A stretch of 64,000 nt of DNA from NCBI RefSeq assembly GCF_011067745.1, contig NZ_JAAMPJ010000002.1:620001-684000 (forward strand), read 5' to 3'. Source of the DNA: Lentzea alba (lineage in GTDB: Bacteria; Actinomycetota; Actinomycetes; Mycobacteriales; Pseudonocardiaceae). Each line of letters opens with the position of its first letter. Within the stretch, counting starts at the first letter, position 1. The position numbers and the translations under genes were made by a program. The notes under the pieces were generated by a model. The model ran no database searches, was not told where the DNA came from, and saw only the letters and a list, made by a program, of their open reading frames with translations. Below are positions 60,063-64,000 of the stretch, one piece after another.

Positions 60063-62831
60063 TCAGCTCTTGGACTTCGCCGGAGCCTTCTTGGCCGCGG
60101 CGGGCTTCTTCGCCGCGGGCTTCTTCGCGGGAGCCTTCTTCTTGACCGGTCCCTTGGCGCGCTTCTCGGCCAGCAGCTCCGCCGCGCGTTCGTCGGTGAT
60201 CGTCTCGACGCTGTCCGTCTTGCGCAGCGACCCGTTGGTCTCACCGTCGGTGACGTACGGGCCGAACCGGCCCTCCTTGATCACCATCGGCTTGCCGGAC
60301 ACCGGGTCGTTGCCCATCTCGCGCAACGGCGGTGCGGCGGCCGCGCGACCGCGCTTCTTCGGCTCGGAGTAGATCTTCAGGGCCTCTTCCAGCGTGACCG
60401 TGAAGATCTGCGCCTCGTCCGTCAGCGACCGCGAGTCCGTGCCCTTCTTCAGGTACGGGCCGTAGCGGCCGTTCTGCGCGGTGATCTCGGCGCCCGTCTC
60501 CGGGTCCTTGCCCACCACGCGCGGCAGCGAGAGCAGCATCAACGCGTCGTCCAGCGTGACCGTGTCCAGCGACATCGACTTGAACAGCGAGCCGGTGCGC
60601 GGCTTCGGCGCCTTCGCCTTCGACGGCGCGGCTCCGTTCTCCGCGGGATCGGGCAGCACCTCGGTCACGTACGGGCCGAAGCGGCCCTCCTTGGCCACGA
60701 TCTCGTTGCCCGAGACCGGGTCGGTGCCCAGCGAGCGACCTTCCTGCGGCGTCGAGAACAGCTTCTCGGCGATCTCCGCGGTCAGCTCGTCCGGCGCCAG
60801 GTCGTCCGACAGGTTCGCGCGCTGCGCGGCCCCGTCGACCTCGCGCTCCAGGTACGGCCCGAACCGGCCGACGCGCACGACGACCGTGCGGCCCTCGGAG
60901 TCGCTGAACAGCGGGATCGAGTTGACCTCGCGCGGGTCGATGTCCTCGACACCGGTTCCGACCAGCTTCTTCAGCCCGCCGGAGCGGCCGATCGAGCCGT
61001 CCGGGCCGATGCTGCCGCCGAAGTAGAACCCGGACAGCCACGTGGTGCGCTGCTGGCGACCTGCGGCGATACCGTCCAGCTCGTCCTCGAGCGCGGCGGT
61101 GAAGTCGTAGTCGACGAGACGGCCGAAGTGGCCCTCGAGCAGGCCGACCACGGCGAACGCCACCCACGACGGGACCAGCGCGGCGCCCTTCTTCCACACG
61201 TAGCCGCGGTCCTGGATGGTGCTGATGATCGACGAATAGGTGGAGGGACGGCCGATGCCGAGCTCCTCCATCGTCTTGATCAGCGACGGCTCGGTGTAGC
61301 GCGAGGGCGGCGAGGTGGTGTGCCCGTCCGCGGACAGCTCCGCGATCGTCAGGTCCTGGTCCTTGACCAGCTGCGGCAGGCGCGACTCCGCGTCGTCCGA
61401 CTCGCCACCGGCCTCGGCGTCGACGGTCTCGACGTAGGCCTTGAGGAAGCCGGCGAACGTGATCGTGCGGCCGGACGCGGCGAACGTGACCTCCTGGCCG
61501 GTGCCCGCGCGACCCACGATGCGCACGCTGGTCGTGTTGCCCCGCGCGTCGGCCATCTGGGAGGCGATCGTGCGCTGCCAGATCATCTCGTAGAGCTTGA
61601 ACTCGTCCGCGTCGAGCTCGGCGGCCACCTGGCCGGGCGTGCGGAAGACCTCTCCCGCCGGCCTGATCGCCTCGTGGGCCTCCTGCGCGTTCTTGACCTT
61701 GCGCGTGTACTGGCGCGGCTCCTTCGCGACGTACTGCGCGCCGTAGAGGTCCGTGGCCTGCGTGCGGGCGGCGTTGATCGCGGTCTCCGACAGCGTCGTG
61801 CTGTCGGTACGCATGTAGGTGATGTAGCCGTTCTCGTACAGCTTCTGCGCCGTGCGCATCGTGCGGTCGGCGGAGAACCGCAGCTTGCGGCCCGCCTCCT
61901 GCTGCAGCGTCGAGGTCATGAACGGCGCGTACGGCTTGCGGCTGTACGGCTTCTCCTCGACGGACGCGACCTTGACCGGCGCGTTCTGCAACCCGTTCGC
62001 GATGGCCCTGGCCTGCTGCTCGTCCAGCACGACGACGTCGGCCTTGCCGGTGAGCTTGCCGTCCGAACCGAAGTCACGGCCCGTGGCGAGACGCGTGCCG
62101 TCGACGGCCACGAGACGCGCGCCGAACTGACGCGGCGTGGCCTGCGCACCGGCGTCCATCTGCGCGGAGATGTCCCAGTAGCTCGCGCTCACGAACTTCA
62201 TGCGTTCGCGTTCGCGCTCCACGACCAGACGCGTTGCCACGGACTGCACGCGGCCCGCCGAGAGCTTCGGCATGACCTTCTTCCACAGCACGGGGCTGAC
62301 CTCGTAGCCGTAGAGGCGGTCGAGGATGCGCCGGGTCTCCTGGGCGTCGACCAGGTCCTGGTCGAGGTCGCGCGGGTTCGCGGCGGCCGCCTGGATCGCG
62401 GACTCGGTGATCTCGTGGAACACCATCCGGCGAACCGGGACCTTCGGCTTGAGGGTCTCCAGCAGGTGCCACGCGATGGCCTCGCCCTCGCGGTCACCGT
62501 CTGTCGCGAGGTAGAGCTCGTCGACGTCCTTCAACGCTTCCTTGAGCTCAGTGACCAGCGACTTCTTGTCCGCGGAGACCACGTACAGAGGTTCGAAGTC
62601 GTGGTCGACGTCCACGCCGAGCCTGGCCCAGGCCTGGCCCTTGAACTTCGCGGGAACGTCGGCGGCACCGCGCGGCAGGTCCCGGATGTGTCCCCTGGAG
62701 GACTCCACGACGAAGTTGCTGCCGAGGTAGGAGGCGATCTTGCGCGCCTTCGTGGGCGACTCGACGATCACCAGTCGTCGGGTGCTACCCGCTCCTCCGC
62801 TGCTCTTTCTCGTCCGTGTCGATCCAGCCAC
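60063..62831 (-). CDS. topA: DNA topoisomerase I
   Basis: The enzyme of about 922 residues relaxes negative supercoils. The Toprim domain begins RRLVIVESPTKARKIASYLG and contains ATDGDREGEAIAWHL; the catalytic tyrosine is Y339 in GYITYMRTDSTTLS. Four C-terminal topoisomerase repeats follow (GRFGPYLEREV, EGRFGPYVTEV, NGRYGPYLKKG, EGRFGPYVTDG), and the protein ends in a Lys/Ala/Pro tail that binds DNA. There are no zinc fingers, as usual in actinobacteria. The GTG at 62831 is a best guess; no strong ribosome site is seen. Confidence 0.95.
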   Translation of the reverse strand: MAGSTRTRKSSGGAGSTRRLVIVESPTKARKIASYLGSNFVVESSRGHIRDLPRGAADVPAKFKGQAWARLGVDVDHDFEPLYVVSADKKSLVTELKEALKDVDELYLATDGDREGEAIAWHLLETLKPKVPVRRMVFHEITESAIQAAAANPRDLDQDLVDAQETRRILDRLYGYEVSPVLWKKVMPKLSAGRVQSVATRLVVERERERMKFVSASYWDISAQMDAGAQATPRQFGARLVAVDGTRLATGRDFGSDGKLTGKADVVVLDEQQARAIANGLQNAPVKVASVEEKPYSRKPYAPFMTSTLQQEAGRKLRFSADRTMRTAQKLYENGYITYMRTDSTTLSETAINAARTQATDLYGAQYVAKEPRQYTRKVKNAQEAHEAIRPAGEVFRTPGQVAAELDADEFKLYEMIWQRTIASQMADARGNTTSVRIVGRAGTGQEVTFAASGRTITFAGFLKAYVETVDAEAGGESDDAESRLPQLVKDQDLTIAELSADGHTTSPPSRYTEPSLIKTMEELGIGRPSTYSSIISTIQDRGYVWKKGAALVPSWVAFAVVGLLEGHFGRLVDYDFTAALEDELDGIAAGRQQRTTWLSGFYFGGSIGPDGSIGRSGGLKKLVGTGVEDIDPREVNSIPLFSDSEGRTVVVRVGRFGPYLEREVDGAAQRANLSDDLAPDELTAEIAEKLFSTPQEGRSLGTDPVSGNEIVAKEGRFGPYVTEVLPDPAENGAAPSKAKAPKPRTGSLFKSMSLDTVTLDDALMLLSLPRVVGKDPETGAEITAQNGRYGPYLKKGTDSRSLTDEAQIFTVTLEEALKIYSEPKKRGRAAAAPPLREMGNDPVSGKPMVIKEGRFGPYVTDGETNGSLRKTDSVETITDERAAELLAEKRAKGPVKKKAPAKKPAAKKPAAAKKAPAKSKS

Positions 62832-62960
62832 TCGCCGTCCCGCTCTCTTCCAAACCCGGTTCCCAGGCCCGCCAGTGTTGCCCAGCGTCGGCCGAAAAGC
62901 ACACCATCCGCGACGCCTGTACGACGAGACAGCGTGACACAACCATGCCGGACCGCCCGC

Positions 62961-63533
62961 TCAGGCCGCCGGCCAGGTGCTGCACGCCACCCCGTGCGGA
63001 GGGCTTCCGACCAGCTCAGCGAGCCGTGCCAGCCTTCGTCGGCCGGTTACCCGCAACGCCGGAGCCCCTACCAGGGTGCACGGAAGTCCGGATGCGAGCA
63101 GGGCATTTTGCAACGGCAGGTGTGTCTGCGGTGCGTTGGGGTCCAAACCGAGCAGGTACGCCGACTCCATCCAGCTGCCCGCGGCCAGCGCCCAGACCCG
63201 CAGCACTGCGCCGTTCAGCTCGAAGTCCGCCGGGACCTTTTTGACAGATCCGTCCAGCCAGCGGGCGGCCAGAGGGGTGAGATCGGTGCGGAACGGCGTG
63301 CGGACGAAGTGCGTGCCCTCTTCGTTCACGCAGAGCTCGGACGTGACCCCGCGCTCGGCGCAGGCCTGCTTGAGGGGCTGGTGGCGCCATTCGTCACGCA
63401 GCTCGACGTACACGCGGGCCGCCGTGCCGCGCGCGAAGCTGACGGCCTGCCCCGGCCCGCAGAGGAAGCCGGCGAGGTCCGCCTTGGCCGGCGTGCGCGC
63501 CTCGGCCGAGAAGAAGGACAGCTGCCCAACCAC
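62961..63533 (-). CDS. Conserved actinobacterial protein next to topA
   Basis: The 190-residue protein starts MVGQLSFFSAEARTPAKADLAGFLCGPGQAVSFARGTAARVYVEL and contains FVRTPFRTDLTPLAARW. I recall this type of protein beside topA in other actinobacteria but know no function. It has no signal or membrane span. The GTG at 63533 is the start. Confidence 0.75.
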   Translation of the reverse strand: MVGQLSFFSAEARTPAKADLAGFLCGPGQAVSFARGTAARVYVELRDEWRHQPLKQACAERGVTSELCVNEEGTHFVRTPFRTDLTPLAARWLDGSVKKVPADFELNGAVLRVWALAAGSWMESAYLLGLDPNAPQTHLPLQNALLASGLPCTLVGAPALRVTGRRRLARLAELVGSPPHGVACSTWPAA

Positions 63534-63598
63534 GGCCCACAGGGTAGAACAGACGTTCGACTGTGACCAGTGGGACGTGTGTGAATACGCTGGTCGAG

Positions 63599-64000
63599 TT
63601 ACTGCCCGGACTTCAGTTCCGCGCAGGGTGCGGACTTGCCCATCGCCGCCGCGTACTTGGGTGACTTCTCCAGCGCGTCGAAGGTCGCCCGGAGCTCTTC
63701 CGGGCTGCTGACCTGCGAAGTGTCGGTGAGCGTCTTCTCCGCGCTCTCCCAGAACGCGGCGTTGGCTTCGAGCTTCTCGACCGGCGCCTTCGCGGCGCTG
63801 TAGGACCTGGCCGACTCGCCGAGGTACTTCGTCAGCCGTTCGTGCACGTCCTCGAGTTCGTCCGACGGTGGTCCGAGCTCCTTGAGCTTCTTCTCGGCGT
63901 CGGCGAGCGCGGTGGCGTTGGCCGTGACCAGCTTGAGGTAGGCCGTCTTGACCGCGGCGGGGTTGGCGGCGTCCTGCTTCTGCAACTCCTGGCCCGCCTT
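63599..64000 (-). CDS. Partial gene, helical Lys/Glu/Ala-rich protein (probably exported)
   Basis: The frame runs beyond the right edge, so the N-terminus is missing. The visible 133 codons encode helical, charged sequence (TALADAEKKLKELGPPSDELEDVHERLTKYLGESARSYSAAKAPVEKLE) ending CAELKSGQ before a TAA stop. A single cysteine near the end and the overall style suggest a small secreted or lipoprotein-type protein, but the signal cannot be seen. Family unknown. Confidence 0.65.
   Translation of the reverse strand, partial: KAGQELQKQDAANPAAVKTAYLKLVTANATALADAEKKLKELGPPSDELEDVHERLTKYLGESARSYSAAKAPVEKLEANAAFWESAEKTLTDTSQVSSPEELRATFDALEKSPKYAAAMGKSAPCAELKSGQ

Overview
The window is high-GC actinomycete DNA with dense genes, many GTG and TTG starts and chains of 4-base stop/start overlaps. 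Gene content and order match Pseudonocardiaceae of the Lentzea / Saccharothrix / Actinosynnema kind. This is inferred from gene neighbourhood, not from a marker-gene search. Two blocks follow an order I know from Mycobacterium tuberculosis: lsr2-lysS-(...)-coaX-panD-panC-DUF2520-(...)-DUF6779-DUF3180-folK-folB-folP-folE-ftsH, then hpt-tilS-metalloprotease-dacB-ppa.

Layout. 1-4.5 kb: siderophore-iron uptake (FhuF-type reductase tail, ATPase, two permeases, binding lipoprotein) with an IdeR/DmdR-type iron box between the divergent arms. 4.5-10.4 kb: lsr2, lysS, a methyltransferase, and the pantothenate/CoA genes coaX-panD-panC-DUF2520. 10.5-14.2 kb: a PrsW-type protease, then a MidA methyltransferase, a DUF1203 protein and a stand-alone NuoD paralogue. 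14.2-14.9 kb: a tandem array of about 190-bp units, each a decayed copy of the neighbouring gene's 3' end plus a terminator-like hairpin. 14.8-21.4 kb: DUF6779, DUF3180, the folate genes folK-B-P-E and ftsH. 21.7-28.7 kb: a binding-protein/VWA fusion, hpt, tilS, a metalloprotease, dacB and ppa. Two almost identical perfect 27-bp-stem palindromes close the two convergent gene pairs in this stretch.

28.8-41.5 kb is more variable: a MarR-regulated DHA2 exporter, a thioesterase, lipoproteins, an F420-type oxidoreductase, an ArsR/SRPBCC pair, a dicarboxylate symporter, a protein with two complete DUF885 metallopeptidase units, a secreted HNH nuclease and a membrane protein with a repetitive N-terminal half.

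41.575-50.795 kb is an integrative element bounded by 52-bp direct repeats that derive from the 3' part of a tRNA-Thr(CGT) gene, which stays intact at the right end. It carries a tyrosine integrase, an excisionase-like protein, XRE regulators, a RepA-like AAA ATPase and cargo: a TauD-type dioxygenase, a Nudix hydrolase and a secreted lipoprotein. Paired GGGCACAC motifs near both ends look like integrase arm sites. I see no FtsK-like translocase or relaxase.

50.9-64 kb: a wall-associated secreted protein, an unsaturated-uronate utilisation locus (GH88 hydrolase, a broken kduI, kduD, IclR regulator), a TIR-domain protein, holB, an MFS protein fused to a degenerate thymidylate-kinase domain, topA and small conserved proteins. 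The last gene runs off the right edge.
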